A stretch of DNA of 64,000 bases from Pararhodobacter zhoushanensis (GCF_003990445.1 NZ_REEZ01000013.1:56956-120955); one strand, 5' to 3'; numbered from the stretch's first letter, positions 16,755 to 26,894 are shown. Notes: generated by a model not told the origin, from the sequence alone. Program-made: numbers and translations.

Positions 16755-19619
16755 ATGGCTGAGCAGAAGTTCATCGAGATCAGAGGCGCGCGAGAGCACA
16801 ACCTCAAAGGCATTGACGTCGACATTCCGCGCGACCAGCTGGTCGTGTTAACGGGGCTTTCGGGCTCGGGCAAATCATCGCTGGCGTTCGACACGATCTA
16901 TGCCGAAGGCCAGCGCCGCTATGTCGAAAGCCTGAGCGCCTACGCCCGGCAATTCCTTGATATGATGCAGAAACCCGATGTGGACCATATCGCGGGGCTC
17001 AGCCCGGCGATCTCCATCGAGCAAAAGACCACGTCCAAGAACCCCCGCTCGACCGTCGGCACCGCGACCGAAATCCACGACTACCTGCGCCTGCTCTTTG
17101 CCCGCGCCGGGACGCCCTATTCCCCTGCGACCGGCCTGCCGATCGAGGCGCAGCAGGTGCAGGATATGGTGGACCGCGTGTTGTCGCTTGAAGAGGGAAC
17201 GCGCGCCTTTCTGCTGGCGCCTATCGTCCGCGACCGCAAAGGCGAGTACAAGAAAGAGATGCTGGAACTGCGCAAGCAGGGTTTCCAGCGCGTCAAGGTT
17301 GATGGCGTGTTTCACGATCTGGATTCGCCGCCCGATCTGGACAAGAAATTCCGCCATGACATCGACGTTGTCGTCGACCGTATCGTCGTGCGCCCGGGCA
17401 CCGAAACGCGGCTGGCCGACAGTTTCCGCACCGCGCTGGATCTGGCGGATGGCATTGCGCTCTTGGAGATGGCCTCGGCTCCGGAAGGCGAAGCGCCTGA
17501 ACGGATCACATTTTCCGAGAAATTCGCCTGCCCGGTCAGTGGCTTCACCATCCCTGAGATAGAGCCGCGCCTGTTCTCCTTCAACGCGCCCAACGGCGCC
17601 TGCCCGGCCTGCGATGGTCTGGGGGTTGAGCTGTTCTTCGATGAACGCCTCGTTGTCCCCGATGCCATGCTGCGGCTTGAAGACGGCGCCATCGCCCCCT
17701 GGCGCAAGGGCAAGACGCCCTATTTCCTGCAAACGATCGAGGCACTGGCCAAGCACTATAAGTTCAGCGCCAAGAAACCGTGGCGCGACCTGCCGGATAC
17801 GGTCAAGAATGTGTTGCTGCACGGTTCGGACGGCGAAGAAATCCCCTTCCGCTATGACGATTCCGGCCGCGTCTATTCGGTGACCCGCGCCTTTGAAGGC
17901 GTCATCCCCAATATGATGCGCCGCTACAAGGAAACCGACAGCAACTTCATCCGCGAAGAGTTCGAGCGCTATCAGAACAACCGCCCTTGCTCGACCTGCG
18001 GCGGCGCGCGTCTGAAGCCTGAGGCGCTGGCGGTCAAGATCGGCGGCGACCACATCTCGCATGTCTCGGAACTGTCGATCCGCGACGCGCTTACGTGGAT
18101 CACCGCAGCGCCGGACCATCTGAGTGTGCAGAAAAGCCAGATCGCCGTCGCGATCCTGAAAGAAATCCGCGAACGGCTTGGCTTTCTGGTCAATGTCGGC
18201 CTCGATTACCTGACCCTCAGCCGTGCAGCCGGCACGCTCTCAGGCGGCGAAAGCCAGCGGATCAGGCTCGCCTCGCAGATCGGTTCGGGCCTGACCGGCG
18301 TGCTTTATGTGCTCGATGAACCCTCCATCGGCCTGCACCAGCGCGACAATGACCGCCTGCTGGTGACCTTGCGCAACCTGCGCGACCAGGGCAACAGCGT
18401 GCTGGTCGTCGAACATGACGAAGACGCCATCCGCAGCGCCGATTACGTGCTCGACATCGGCCCCGGTGCGGGCGTTCACGGCGGGCGTATCGTGTCTCAG
18501 GGCACCCCCGACCAGATCGCCGCCGACCCGGGCAGCCTGACCGGCCAATACCTGTCCGGCGCGCGCCGGATCGAGGTTCCGGGCCTGCGGCGTGAGGGCA
18601 ATGGCAAGGCGATCACCATCGTCAAAGCCACCGGCAACAATCTGCAAGAGGTCACCGTCGACTTCCCGTTGGGCAAATTCGTCTGCGTGACCGGCGTTTC
18701 CGGCGGTGGTAAATCCACGCTGACCATCGAGACGCTGTTCAAAACCGCCTCGATGCGTCTGAACGGCGCGCGCCAGACCCCGGCCCCCTGCGAAACCGTG
18801 CAGGGCCTGCAGCACCTCGACAAGGTCATCGACATCGACCAGCGCGCCATCGGCCGCACCCCGCGCTCGAACCCGGCCACCTATACCGGTGCCTTCGGCC
18901 CGATCCGCGACTGGTTCGCCGGCTTGCCTGAATCGAAAGCGCGTGGCTATAAGCCCGGTCGCTTCAGCTTCAACGTCAAGGGCGGGCGCTGCGAGGCCTG
19001 TCAGGGCGACGGCGTGCTGAAAATCGAGATGAACTTCCTGCCCGACGTCTACGTCACTTGCGAGACCTGCAAAGGAAAACGCTATAACCGCGAGACGCTC
19101 GAGGTTTTGTTCAAGGGTAAATCAATTTCCGACGTGCTAGAAATGACGGTAGAGGAAGCGCAGGATTTCTTTACCGCCGTGCCCTCGATCCGCGAAAAAA
19201 TGGACGCGCTGATGCATGTCGGCCTTGGCTATATCAAGGTTGGCCAGCAGGCGACGACGCTTTCGGGCGGCGAGGCGCAGCGCGTGAAGCTGTCCAAGGA
19301 ACTCGCCCGCCGCTCGACCGGCCGCACGCTCTATATCCTTGATGAACCGACCACCGGCCTGCATTTCGAAGACGTCCGCAAACTGCTCGACGTGCTGCAC
19401 GAGCTGGTGGATCAGGGCAATACGGTGATCGTGATCGAACACAACCTTGATGTCGTGAAAACCGCCGACTGGGTGATCGACATCGGCCCCGAGGGTGGCG
19501 ACGGCGGCGGCAAGGTCGTGGCCGAGGGAACACCCGAAGACATCGCCAAGGTCGCCGGCTCCCACACTGGCCACTACCTCGCCCCCCTGCTCAAACGCCG
19601 CCGCTCCGCCGCCGAATAG
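16755..19619 (+). CDS. uvrA: Excinuclease ABC subunit A
   Basis: Damage-recognition ATPase of nucleotide excision repair, 954 residues. Two ABC ATPase halves: the first Walker [10 protein letters not shown] near residue 38, signature LSGGESQRI; the second Walker [10 protein letters not shown], signature [11 protein letters not shown]. The C-terminal zinc finger is intact (CEACQGDG...CETCKG). The first zinc site has ACPVSG...ACPACDG, so one of the usual four cysteines is a serine. The ATG at 16755 follows GAGAG and starts the conserved [14 protein letters not shown]-type N-terminus. The in-frame region upstream is non-coding. A strong terminator follows the stop. Confidence 0.97.
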   Translation: MAEQKFIEIRGAREHNLKGIDVDIPRDQLVVLTGLSGSGKSSLAFDTIYAEGQRRYVESLSAYARQFLDMMQKPDVDHIAGLSPAISIEQKTTSKNPRSTVGTATEIHDYLRLLFARAGTPYSPATGLPIEAQQVQDMVDRVLSLEEGTRAFLLAPIVRDRKGEYKKEMLELRKQGFQRVKVDGVFHDLDSPPDLDKKFRHDIDVVVDRIVVRPGTETRLADSFRTALDLADGIALLEMASAPEGEAPERITFSEKFACPVSGFTIPEIEPRLFSFNAPNGACPACDGLGVELFFDERLVVPDAMLRLEDGAIAPWRKGKTPYFLQTIEALAKHYKFSAKKPWRDLPDTVKNVLLHGSDGEEIPFRYDDSGRVYSVTRAFEGVIPNMMRRYKETDSNFIREEFERYQNNRPCSTCGGARLKPEALAVKIGGDHISHVSELSIRDALTWITAAPDHLSVQKSQIAVAILKEIRERLGFLVNVGLDYLTLSRAAGTLSGGESQRIRLASQIGSGLTGVLYVLDEPSIGLHQRDNDRLLVTLRNLRDQGNSVLVVEHDEDAIRSADYVLDIGPGAGVHGGRIVSQGTPDQIAADPGSLTGQYLSGARRIEVPGLRREGNGKAITIVKATGNNLQEVTVDFPLGKFVCVTGVSGGGKSTLTIETLFKTASMRLNGARQTPAPCETVQGLQHLDKVIDIDQRAIGRTPRSNPATYTGAFGPIRDWFAGLPESKARGYKPGRFSFNVKGGRCEACQGDGVLKIEMNFLPDVYVTCETCKGKRYNRETLEVLFKGKSISDVLEMTVEEAQDFFTAVPSIREKMDALMHVGLGYIKVGQQATTLSGGEAQRVKLSKELARRSTGRTLYILDEPTTGLHFEDVRKLLDVLHELVDQGNTVIVIEHNLDVVKTADWVIDIGPEGGDGGGKVVAEGTPEDIAKVAGSHTGHYLAPLLKRRRSAAE

Positions 19620-19644
19620 CCCTCTCACCTTGTTTCAAATACTC

Positions 19645-19678
19645 AAAAGCGGCGCGCCCAACAGGACGCGCCGCTTTT
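19645..19678 (+). terminator. Rho-independent terminator after uvrA
   Basis: A perfect 12-base stem, AAAAGCGGCGCG (19645-19656) and CGCGCCGCTTTT (19667-19678), with a 10-base loop. It ends in TTTT and begins with AAAA, so it could act in both directions between uvrA and gcdH. Confidence 0.85.
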
Positions 19679-19709
19679 CATCGTGCCCGAAATGCGCACC
19701 GGGGGGGGG

Positions 19710-19769
19710 TCAAGGGGGGAGCGTGCTCCCCCCTTGAAGCAGGGGGCCCGGGGGGCGGCAGCCCCCCGG
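19710..19769 (-). repeat. Post-stop double-hairpin element after gcdH (simple form)
   Basis: Reading along the gcdH strand from its stop: hairpin 1 CCGGGGGGC-TGCC-GCCCCCCGG (19769-19748), then hairpin 2 with arms TCAAGGGGGGAGC (19710-19722 on the plus strand) and its complement (19725-19737). A C-rich tract and GGTGCGCATTT follow. Order and orientation match the composite elements after ccdA, dctD and coxM. It may act as a terminator or 3'-end stabiliser. Confidence 0.7.
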
Positions 19770-19778
19770 AACCGGTAA

Positions 19779-20999
19779 TCAAAAGAACGCCTGCAATCCG
19801 GTCTGCGCCCGACCCAAAATGAGCGCATGCACGTCATGCGTGCCTTCATAGGTGTTCACCGTCTCCAGGTTCACCATATGGCGAATGACCTGAAATTCCT
19901 CGGAAATCCCGTTGCCGCCATGCATATCCCGCGACACCCGCGCAATATCCAGCGCCTTGCCGCAGTTGTTGCGCTTGATCAGGCTGATCATCTCGGGCGC
20001 CGCCTGTGCCTCGTCCATCAGCCGCCCGACCTGCAGCGCCGCCTGCAGGCCCAGCGTAATTTCGGTCTGCATATCGGCCAGCTTCTTCTGATAAAGCTGC
20101 GTGCCCGCCAGCGGCTTGTCGAACTGCTTGCGGTCCAGCCCGTATTGCCGCGCCGCGTGCCAGCAGAACTCGGCCGAGCCCATCACGCCCCAGGCAATGC
20201 CATAGCGCGCGCGGTTCAGGCAACCGAAGGGCCCTTTGAGCCCTTCGACGTAAGGCAGCAGTGCATCCTCGCCGACCTCGACGCCGTCCATGACGATCTC
20301 ACCCGTGGTCGATGCGCGCAGCGATAGCTTGCCCTCAATCTTCGGCGCGCTCAGCCCCGGCATGCCCTTGTCCAGAACAAAGCCGCGAATGCGCCCGCCA
20401 TGGGCCTCGGATTTCGCCCAGACGACGAATACATCGGCAAACGGCGCGTTCGAGATCCACATCTTCGAGCCGGTCAGCTTGTACCCCGTCTCGGTCTTCA
20501 CCGCGCGGGTCTTCATGCCCGCCGGGTCCGACCCCGCGTCAGGTTCGGTCAGCCCGAAACACCCGATCAGATCGCCCGAGGCCAGCCCCGGCAGATATTT
20601 CATCCGCTGCTCTTCCGACCCGTAGGCATAGATCGGATACATCACCAGCGAGCTTTGCACCGACATCATGCTGCGATAGCCGGAATCGACCCGCTCGATT
20701 TCCCGCGCGACCAGACCATAGGTCACATAGCCCGCGCCCAACCCGCCGTATTCCTCGGGGATCGTCGTGCCCAAGAGGCCTGCATCGCCCATCAGCTTGA
20801 ACACAGACGGGTCCGACAGCTCTTCGCGGTAGGCCTTTATCACGCGCGGCTGCAGCACCGATTGCGCGAATTCCCGCGCGGCGTCGCGCAGCATGCGCTC
20901 GTCCTCGCTCAGCTGGCTGTCCAGACGCAGCGCGTCATCCCATTGGAAACGGCCCAGATCGGGGGCGTCCTTGGCTTTCAGTTTCGGGCGGTCGGTCAT
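19779..20999 (-). CDS. gcdH: Acyl-CoA dehydrogenase, probably glutaryl-CoA dehydrogenase
   Basis: FAD enzyme that oxidises and decarboxylates glutaryl-CoA to crotonyl-CoA in lysine and tryptophan catabolism. About 406 residues. The acyl-CoA dehydrogenase signatures are present ([36 protein letters not shown]). The C-terminal [19 protein letters not shown] supplies the catalytic glutamate in the glutaryl-CoA dehydrogenase context. The start at 20999 follows AGGAGA and begins [14 protein letters not shown]. An upstream frame extension to 21122 would overlap the divergent LysR gene. The adjacent divergent LysR-type gene probably regulates it. Confidence 0.88.
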   Translation of the reverse strand: MTDRPKLKAKDAPDLGRFQWDDALRLDSQLSEDERMLRDAAREFAQSVLQPRVIKAYREELSDPSVFKLMGDAGLLGTTIPEEYGGLGAGYVTYGLVAREIERVDSGYRSMMSVQSSLVMYPIYAYGSEEQRMKYLPGLASGDLIGCFGLTEPDAGSDPAGMKTRAVKTETGYKLTGSKMWISNAPFADVFVVWAKSEAHGGRIRGFVLDKGMPGLSAPKIEGKLSLRASTTGEIVMDGVEVGEDALLPYVEGLKGPFGCLNRARYGIAWGVMGSAEFCWHAARQYGLDRKQFDKPLAGTQLYQKKLADMQTEITLGLQAALQVGRLMDEAQAAPEMISLIKRNNCGKALDIARVSRDMHGGNGISEEFQVIRHMVNLETVNTYEGTHDVHALILGRAQTGLQAFF

Positions 21000-21037
21000 G
21001 GGGTTCTCCTGTCGTTGCGCCTGAAATACCATGCGAC

Positions 21038-21056
21038 AGCGGCGCGAAAAACCGCT
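21038..21056. promoter_or_regulatory. Possible LysR binding site between gcdH and the LysR gene
   Basis: AGCGG-N9-CCGCT, a 19-base inverted repeat in the 86-base divergent gap. The heptamer CCATGCG also occurs twice here (21029-21035 and 21072-21078). These are suitable positions for LysR-type sites controlling both genes. Confidence 0.4.
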
Positions 21057-21085
21057 ATATCGGCATAAAACCATGCGGAAATGGA

Positions 21086-21967
21086 ATGATACAGCGCCGC
21101 CTCCTGCCCAATACCCCGGCACTTCTGGCCTTCGATGCGCTCGCCCGCACTGGCAGCTTCACCGCCGCCGCGCGTGATCTCGGCCAGACGCAGGGGGCCA
21201 TTTCGCGTCAGGTGGCGCAACTGGAGGGACAGCTCGGCGTGCCGCTCGTCGATCGCAGCTCCCGCGCCGCCGGCCTGACCGAGGCCGGCACCGCCTATGC
21301 CCGCGCCACCCGTGCTGCCCTCGACATCCTCGGTCGCGGCGCGATGGAGGCTTTGGGGCGGACGCAGGAACAAGGCCTGCGCCTCGCCATCCTGCCGACC
21401 TTTGGTACGCGATGGCTGATGCCCCGCATCCCCCGATTCGTGCGCCGCCACCCTGAAGTCACGCTGCATTTTACCACCCGCATCGGCCGCTTCGACCTGC
21501 GCGCCGAAGGCATCGACGCCGCCATCCACTCGGGCCGTGGCGACTGGCCCGGCGCGCGCCTCACCCTGCTGATGGCCGAGCACCTGCTTCCAGTTGCCGC
21601 CCCCGGCACCCCTGCCGTGCTCGGCCAGCCGCTGCTCGCCCTGACCAGCCGCCCGCAAGCATGGTCTGACTGGTGGGCGCATGAAAACCAGCCCGGCTCC
21701 CTGCCCGCCCCGTCGATGCGGCTGGAACATGTGGCGACGCTGGCGCAAGCCGCAGCCTCAGGCATGGGCGTCGCCCTGATGCCGGCTTTCCTGATCCGCC
21801 CCGAACTCGACAGCGGCGCGCTCATCGCCCTCGGCCCCGAAACCCCGTCCGGCTTTGGCTACTACTTCGCCGAACCAGACCCGACACCGGGCCACAAACC
21901 CAACCCCGCCGTCGCCCAGCTCCGCGACTGGCTGCTGACCGAGACCGACCGCGACACCGTCGTCTGA
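21086..21967 (+). CDS. LysR-family transcriptional regulator (GcvA-like)
   Basis: 293 residues. The N-terminal winged helix-turn-helix reads [20 protein letters not shown], then [15 protein letters not shown] and [15 protein letters not shown]. The periplasmic-binding-like effector domain occupies residues 95-290. The pattern resembles the GcvA subgroup. It diverges from gcdH with only 86 bases between the starts, so regulation of gcdH is likely. The effector would be a glutarate-pathway intermediate by inference only. Confidence 0.88.
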   Translation: MIQRRLLPNTPALLAFDALARTGSFTAAARDLGQTQGAISRQVAQLEGQLGVPLVDRSSRAAGLTEAGTAYARATRAALDILGRGAMEALGRTQEQGLRLAILPTFGTRWLMPRIPRFVRRHPEVTLHFTTRIGRFDLRAEGIDAAIHSGRGDWPGARLTLLMAEHLLPVAAPGTPAVLGQPLLALTSRPQAWSDWWAHENQPGSLPAPSMRLEHVATLAQAAASGMGVALMPAFLIRPELDSGALIALGPETPSGFGYYFAEPDPTPGHKPNPAVAQLRDWLLTETDRDTVV

Positions 21968-21989
21968 TCCTCACCTTGTCGCAAATACG

Positions 21990-22091
21990 CACCTTTTTTG
22001 GTGAAGGGGGAGGTCCGGAGGGGGAGCCTGCTTCCCCTCCGGGAGGGTGCGGGTGGCAACCCGCGCGGGCGCGAGGGGGGTCAATCCCCCC
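21990..22091 (-). repeat. Post-stop multi-hairpin element after queA (simple form)
   Basis: Read along the queA strand: a G6/C6 hairpin whose loop contains the queA stop codon, then GCGGGT-TGCC-ACCCGC (22064-22049). Hairpin 2 follows with arms starting CCGGAGGGG (22042-22015), then a C-rich tract and a CACC-AAAAAA-GGTG hairpin (22003-21990) leading into GCGTATTTG. The order matches the elements after gcdH, ccdA, dctD and coxM. It could also terminate the convergent LysR transcript. Confidence 0.65.
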
Positions 22092-23151
22092 GAGCGCCCG
22101 CCCCTCCCGGGATCAACAGCGACGCATCGCCATAGGAAAAGAACCGATACCGCCCGGCAATCGCATGGGCATAGACCGCCATCACCGTCTCGAACCCCAT
22201 CAGCGCCGAGACCAGCATCAGCAGCGTCGATTTGGGCAGGTGGAAATTGGTCATCAACCCGTCGACCGCGTGGAAGGTGAAGCCGGGATAGATGAAAATA
22301 TCCGTCTCACCCCGCCACGGCTCGACCACACCCGAGCGCGCCGCGCTCTCGATCAGCCGCAGCGCTGTGGTCCCCACGGCGATCACGCGCCCGCCTGCCG
22401 CTTTCGTCGCGTTGATCTCGGCGGCGGCCTGAGCCGTCACCTCGCCCCATTCAGCGTGCATCCGGTGGGTCGTCACATCCTCGACCTTGACCGGTAGGAA
22501 CGTCCCCGCGCCGACATGCAGGGTCACTTCGGTGAACGCCACGCCCTTGGCGCGCAGAGCCGTCAGCAGATCATTGTCGAAATGCAGGCTGGCCGTGGGG
22601 GCCGCGACAGCGCCGCGGGTGCGGGCAAAGACCGTCTGGTAATCCTCGGCGTCCTGCGCATCGGCGGGGCGGCGGCTCTCGATATAGGGCGGCAGCGGCA
22701 TGCGCCCCGCCAGATCGACCGCCGAGTCAAAATCAGCGCCGGTCAGATCGAACGCCAGCACCGCCTCGGTCTCTTCCTTGCGCGACACAGTCGCATCCAG
22801 CCCCTGCCCGAACGACACCCGGTCCCCCACCGCCAGCTTGCGAAGCGGGCGGGCCAGCACGCGCCAGCCGCCGTCCGGCTCGGGGTTGAGCAGTGTCGCC
22901 TCGATCCGCGCGCGGCCTGAGCCGTCTTTGGTTTCGCGTACCCGCTCGCCAAACAACCGCGCCGGGATTACCCGCGTGTTGTTCAACACCAGCCGGTCAC
23001 CGGGTTGCAGGATCTCCAGCAGGTCCGACACATGCCGGTCGCGCATCGTGTCGCCCTCGACGTGCAGCAAGCGCGCCGCCGGGCGGGGTTTGACCGGCCG
23101 CGTCGCGATCAGCTCTTCGGGCAGGTCGAAATCGAAATCACTCAGTTTCAT
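22081..23151 (-). CDS. queA: S-adenosylmethionine:tRNA ribosyltransferase-isomerase
   Basis: Forms epoxyqueuosine in the wobble position of tRNAs by transferring the ribosyl part of SAM. 356 residues, full length. Signatures include the N-terminal [23 protein letters not shown], the [18 protein letters not shown] motif, [21 protein letters not shown] and the C-terminal [20 protein letters not shown]. It stands alone here. tgt, its frequent neighbour, is not in the window. The stop codon sits in the loop of a G-rich hairpin. Confidence 0.95.
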   Translation of the reverse strand: MKLSDFDFDLPEELIATRPVKPRPAARLLHVEGDTMRDRHVSDLLEILQPGDRLVLNNTRVIPARLFGERVRETKDGSGRARIEATLLNPEPDGGWRVLARPLRKLAVGDRVSFGQGLDATVSRKEETEAVLAFDLTGADFDSAVDLAGRMPLPPYIESRRPADAQDAEDYQTVFARTRGAVAAPTASLHFDNDLLTALRAKGVAFTEVTLHVGAGTFLPVKVEDVTTHRMHAEWGEVTAQAAAEINATKAAGGRVIAVGTTALRLIESAARSGVVEPWRGETDIFIYPGFTFHAVDGLMTNFHLPKSTLLMLVSALMGFETVMAVYAHAIAGRYRFFSYGDASLLIPGGAGARGD

Positions 23152-23255
23152 GCACGTCCCGCTCCACGTTCGCCCGGCAGACCATAAACCGTTTCCGTGC
23201 CGCTGCTTTCCAGATGTAGGCTACAGTTTCAACCCGAAGCGACACAGGCTGCACC

Positions 23256-23666
23256 ATGCACCCCACCATCCAAGCCTTCCACGACGCAGTTCTGACCAAG
23301 GACGATACGGGCCTTCTGCCGCTCTTTGCTCAAGATATCCGCTTTTTGCCGCCAACCTACTGGAAGACATGGACCGGCAACCGCGCGGTGGCCGCTGTGC
23401 TCGGCCATGTAAATGCGATCTTTACCGATTTCACCTATCGCCGTGTACTGGGCGACGGGCGCGACTGGATGCTGGAGTTTCACTGCAAGGTTGAGGGGCT
23501 CGATGCCGTCGGCGTCGATTTGATCACGCTGAACGATGACGGTTTGATGCAGGAATTCGAGGTGGTCATGCGACCCTACAAAACAGTCGGCGCTCTGCGT
23601 GAGGCGATGATGGCCCGTATCGCAAAAGACCCGGGCTTCGCCGCCTTCCGCGATGCCATGCGTTAG
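23256..23666 (+). CDS. NTF2-like (SnoaL-type) protein
   Basis: 136 residues with the pattern of the nuclear transport factor 2-like fold: an N-terminal helix (IQAFHDAVLTKDDTGLLPLF), RFLPPTYWKTWTGNRAVAAVLGHV, and beta strands ending in LITLNDDGLMQEFEVVMRPY. Members may be small hydrolases, isomerases or binding proteins, so I do not assign a function. It diverges from queA and is followed by bcp on the same strand after 97 bases. Confidence 0.7.
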   Translation: MHPTIQAFHDAVLTKDDTGLLPLFAQDIRFLPPTYWKTWTGNRAVAAVLGHVNAIFTDFTYRRVLGDGRDWMLEFHCKVEGLDAVGVDLITLNDDGLMQEFEVVMRPYKTVGALREAMMARIAKDPGFAAFRDAMR

Positions 23667-23763
23667 GCGGAAACCCGACGCTTTGCGCTTAAAGTGCTCG
23701 GCTACCCCTTTAACCCTGACCCGCAGGCACTAAAATTAAGCCCAAGGCAACAGGAGTTCCCTC

Positions 23764-24234
23764 ATGATTATCGGCGAAACCGCCCCCGACTTTACCGCCC
23801 CCACCCAGAATGGCGAGGATCTGACCCTGTCGGATCTGCGCGGCCAACCTGTGGTGCTCTATTTCTATCCCAAGGACGACACCCCCGGCTGCACCCAGGA
23901 AGCCAAGGATTTCACCGAACTGGGCCATCAGTTCGAAGCCGCCGGTGCCAAGGTGATCGGCGTCAGCAAGGACACCGTCGCCAAGCACGAAAAATTCGCG
24001 CTGAAATACGATCTGGGGGTCACGCTGGTCTCGGATGCCGAGGGTGAGATCTGCGAGCAATACGGCGTCTGGGGCGAAAAGAAGAACTACGGCAAGACCT
24101 ATATGGGCATCACCCGCGCCACCTTCCTGATCGACGGCGAAGGGCGGCTTGCGCGCGAGTGGCCCAAGGTCAAGGTTGCAGGCCACGCCGAAGAGGTGCT
24201 GGACGCCGTCAAGGAGATGGTCAGCCCCGCCTGA
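23764..24234 (+). CDS. bcp: Thiol peroxidase of the Bcp/PrxQ type
   Basis: Thioredoxin-dependent peroxiredoxin reducing hydroperoxides, 156 residues. The peroxidatic cysteine lies in YPKDDTPGCTQEAKDF. The resolving cysteine found five residues later in E. coli Bcp is replaced (lysine), so this is a 1-Cys-like or atypical form. One other cysteine is in EGEICEQYGVW. The ribosome binding site is CAGGAG. It is a single gene between the NTF2-like gene and prfB. Confidence 0.92.
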   Translation: MIIGETAPDFTAPTQNGEDLTLSDLRGQPVVLYFYPKDDTPGCTQEAKDFTELGHQFEAAGAKVIGVSKDTVAKHEKFALKYDLGVTLVSDAEGEICEQYGVWGEKKNYGKTYMGITRATFLIDGEGRLAREWPKVKVAGHAEEVLDAVKEMVSPA

Positions 24235-24336
24235 TCCCCCTGCCCACCCTTGCCTGCACAGCAAGGGCGTTATATCAGACCGAGCAACGTGTGGGGGCCA
24301 AATCGGCCCCCTCCGCTTTGAGACACAGGTGACCGA

Positions 24337-25461
24337 ATGCGCGCAGAAACCCAGACCACCATCGAGGCGATCCGCAAGTCTCTGAACCTGCTGGCGCAGC
24401 GTATGGACTGGGAAACGGCCAAGCACCGGCTGGAAGAATTCGACGCGATGATCGAAGACCCTAACCTGTGGAACGATCAGGAGCGGGCACAAAAGCTGAT
24501 GCGCGACCGCCAACAGCTGATGGAAGCCCTTGGCACCTACGAGAGCATCGCGCGCGATCTGAGCGACAATATGGAGCTGATCGAGCTGGGCGAGATGGAG
24601 GATGACGACACTGTCGTCGCCGAGGCCGAAGCGGCGCTCAAGAGTTTGGGTGAGAAAGCGGCGGCGAAAGAGCTGGAAGCCTTGCTCGATGGCGAGGCCG
24701 ACAGCAACGACACCTTCCTTGAGATCAACGCCGGTGCTGGGGGGACAGAAGCCTGCGACTGGGCCTCGATGCTGCAACGGATGTATGTGCGGTGGGCTGA
24801 GAAACGCGGCTACAAGGTCGAGCTGCAATCCGAGGAAGCCGGGTCAGAGGCCGGGACCAAGTCCTGCGCCTACAAGATTTCCGGGCATAACGCCTATGGC
24901 TGGCTTAAATCGGAAAGCGGCGTGCACCGGTTGGTGCGGATCTCGCCCTTCGGTAAAGGCACGCGCGAGACGTCTTTTGCCTCGGTCTGGGTCTATCCGG
25001 TGGTCGATGACAACATCGAAATTGAAGTCGCCCCCAACGACATCCGTATCGATACCTATCGCTCATCCGGTGCGGGCGGTCAGCACGTCAACACCACCGA
25101 CTCGGCGGTGCGGATCACCCACCACCCCACCGGCATCGTCGTGACCAGTTCGGAAAAGTCACAGCACCAGAACCGGGACATTGCCATGAAGGCGCTGAAG
25201 TCGCGGCTGTATCAGATGGAGCTGGACAAGCGCAACGCGGCGATCAACGAGGCGCATGAGAGCAAAGGCAGCGCGGGCTGGGGCAACCAGATCCGCAGTT
25301 ATGTTCTGCAGCCCTATCAGATGGTCAAGGATCTGCGGACCAACCACGAAACATCGGATACCCAAGGCGTGCTCGACGGCGCACTGGACGGCTTCATGGC
25401 CGCCACGCTGGCGCAGCAGGTCTCAGGCAAAAGCCGGGCTGACGCGCGCGACGCCGACTAA
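24337..25461 (+). CDS. prfB: Peptide chain release factor 2
   Basis: Recognises UGA and UAA stop codons and triggers peptide release. 374 residues. The stop-reading tripeptide SPF lies in RISPFGKGTRETSF, and the catalytic GGQ is in SSGAGGQHVNTTDSAVR. The frame runs uninterrupted from the ATG at 24337, so the programmed +1 frameshift that autoregulates prfB in many bacteria is absent here. No partner gene is evident. Confidence 0.96.
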   Translation: MRAETQTTIEAIRKSLNLLAQRMDWETAKHRLEEFDAMIEDPNLWNDQERAQKLMRDRQQLMEALGTYESIARDLSDNMELIELGEMEDDDTVVAEAEAALKSLGEKAAAKELEALLDGEADSNDTFLEINAGAGGTEACDWASMLQRMYVRWAEKRGYKVELQSEEAGSEAGTKSCAYKISGHNAYGWLKSESGVHRLVRISPFGKGTRETSFASVWVYPVVDDNIEIEVAPNDIRIDTYRSSGAGGQHVNTTDSAVRITHHPTGIVVTSSEKSQHQNRDIAMKALKSRLYQMELDKRNAAINEAHESKGSAGWGNQIRSYVLQPYQMVKDLRTNHETSDTQGVLDGALDGFMAATLAQQVSGKSRADARDAD

Positions 25462-25468
25462 GGCACGC

Positions 25469-25630
25469 TTACAGCTTGATGCCGGGCAGATGACGGGCAA
25501 GGCGCGAGTAGTCTTGCACTTTCGGCGCCTTGCGGCGGTCGCCCAGCGAGATCGTGGCTTCGATGCGGGTGATGGCCATCAGGTCATCATACAGGTCCAG
25601 AGCGGGGCGGGCGGTGTCTTGGCGAAACAT
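25469..25630 (-). CDS. Small conserved-looking protein, 53 residues
   Basis: Start ATG at 25630, preceded by GGAGA at good spacing; TAA stop at 25469. The product begins MFRQDTARPALDLYDDLMAI and ends SRLARHLPGIKL. It is hydrophilic with no membrane segment. The well-formed ribosome binding site and protein-like composition support a real gene, convergent with prfB and 7 bases from its stop. The function is unknown. Confidence 0.65.
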   Translation of the reverse strand: MFRQDTARPALDLYDDLMAITRIEATISLGDRRKAPKVQDYSRLARHLPGIKL

Positions 25631-25749
25631 GGCAGCGTCTCCGATTTTGGCGCCACCAATCTGGCGCTTGTACCGTAAGAACGTTTGAGAACGCCAAAAG
25701 GTTCAAAAAAACTGTCACATCGGTGTCAAGGTCTTGTGCGCCCTGCCCG

Positions 25750-25911
25750 TCAGACCCCCAACATCCCCCGTATGTCCGGCAGTAACGACGCCGCGATAGC
25801 ACCGATCACCACCCCCAGAATGATCCGAACCATGCCCGAGCGCAGCTTGCCCGCCGCAAAGCTCAGGGCTGCGCAGATCGTCGCGTAGTACACGGCGGTG
25901 ACGGGATCCAT
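25750..25911 (-). CDS. Small membrane protein, 53 residues
   Basis: Start ATG at 25911 with a strong ribosome binding site (AAGGAGAG), TGA stop at 25750. The product begins MDPVTAVYYATICAALSFAA, then GKLRSG, then a second hydrophobic stretch VRIILGVVIGAIAASLLP. Two short membrane helices joined by a positively charged turn are predicted. It diverges from the DUF2189 gene. The function is unknown. Confidence 0.65.
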   Translation of the reverse strand: MDPVTAVYYATICAALSFAAGKLRSGMVRIILGVVIGAIAASLLPDIRGMLGV

Positions 25912-26036
25912 TGGCGCTCTCCTTGAAACGGTGACGCTGCCCAGCTTGCCACGCCCTGCCCGGTTGGCAAAGCTGATTGCGCCCTCTCGGCGGTGTGGTA
26001 GCCTTCTGTCGCGCGCGACTGACCGAGGGAGGCTTC

Positions 26037-26837
26037 ATGACCGACACCCCACACCCCGACCCCAAGCTACGGCCCGTCGAGGCGTCCACCATCCCTGACC
26101 CCGAGCGCATCACGCTGACCAGCCTGCGCGACGTGCTGGTGTTGGGATGGCGCGATTTCGCCCGTGCGCCGCTCTATGGCATCCTGTTCAGCGCGTTCTA
26201 TGTGCTGGGCGGGATCATTCTGTATACGATCTTTTACGCCTCGGCGGCCGAATACTGGTTCATTCCCATCGCCGTGGGCTTTCCCATCCTCGCCCCCTTC
26301 GCCGCGACCGGGCTCTATGAGGTCAGCCGCAGGCTGCACGCGGGCGAGGCACTGGGCCTGACCTCGGTCGCCTCGATCGTCTTTGCACAAAAGGACCGGC
26401 AGGTGCCGTCGATGGCGATGTTCATCCTGCTGGTCTTCATGTTCTGGGTATTCATGGCGCACACGATCTTTGCGCTGTTCTTTGGCCTGTCGCCGATCAC
26501 CGGCTCGACCCTGAGCATGCTGTTCAGCGGCAACGGGCTGACGATGCTGCTTGTCGGCTCGGTCATCGGCGGGGTGATGGCGTCGCTTTTCTTTGCGCTG
26601 ACCGTGGTCAGCCTGCCACTGCTCTTGGACCGCGAGGTCGATTTCATCAGCGCGATGATCGCCAGCTTCGCCTGCGTGACGACCAATCCGCTGGTTATGG
26701 CCCTGTGGGCAGCGATCATTGCGGGGTCGCTGTTCCTCAGCATGGTGCCGCTGTTTCTGGGCCTGTTCATCGCCCTGCCGGTGTTTGGCCACGCGACGTG
26801 GCATCTCTACCGGCGTTTGTTGCCGCAAGACGCCTGA
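26037..26837 (+). CDS. DUF2189 family integral membrane protein
   Basis: 266 residues with about six hydrophobic helices from residue 50 on. The conserved N-terminal region LRDVLVLGWRDFARAPLYG precedes the first helix, and the FGHATWHLYRRLLP end is typical of DUF2189 proteins, some of which are annotated as cytochrome c oxidase subunit I-like. No catalytic residues are seen. The start at 26037 follows GAGGGAGG. It ends in a bidirectional terminator shared with the bactofilin gene. Confidence 0.75.
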   Translation: MTDTPHPDPKLRPVEASTIPDPERITLTSLRDVLVLGWRDFARAPLYGILFSAFYVLGGIILYTIFYASAAEYWFIPIAVGFPILAPFAATGLYEVSRRLHAGEALGLTSVASIVFAQKDRQVPSMAMFILLVFMFWVFMAHTIFALFFGLSPITGSTLSMLFSGNGLTMLLVGSVIGGVMASLFFALTVVSLPLLLDREVDFISAMIASFACVTTNPLVMALWAAIIAGSLFLSMVPLFLGLFIALPVFGHATWHLYRRLLPQDA

Positions 26838-26846
26838 TCCAATGCA

Positions 26847-26875
26847 AAACGGAGGGCCATCAGGCCCCCCGTTTC
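26847..26875. terminator. Bidirectional terminator between the DUF2189 and bactofilin genes
   Basis: AAACGGAGGGCC (26848-26859), loop ATCA, GGCCCCCCGTTT (26864-26875), with one mismatch in the stem. It lies between two convergent stops and carries A and T runs on its outer sides. Confidence 0.75.
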
Positions 26876-26894
26876 AAACTCTGCAAGTCGGAAA

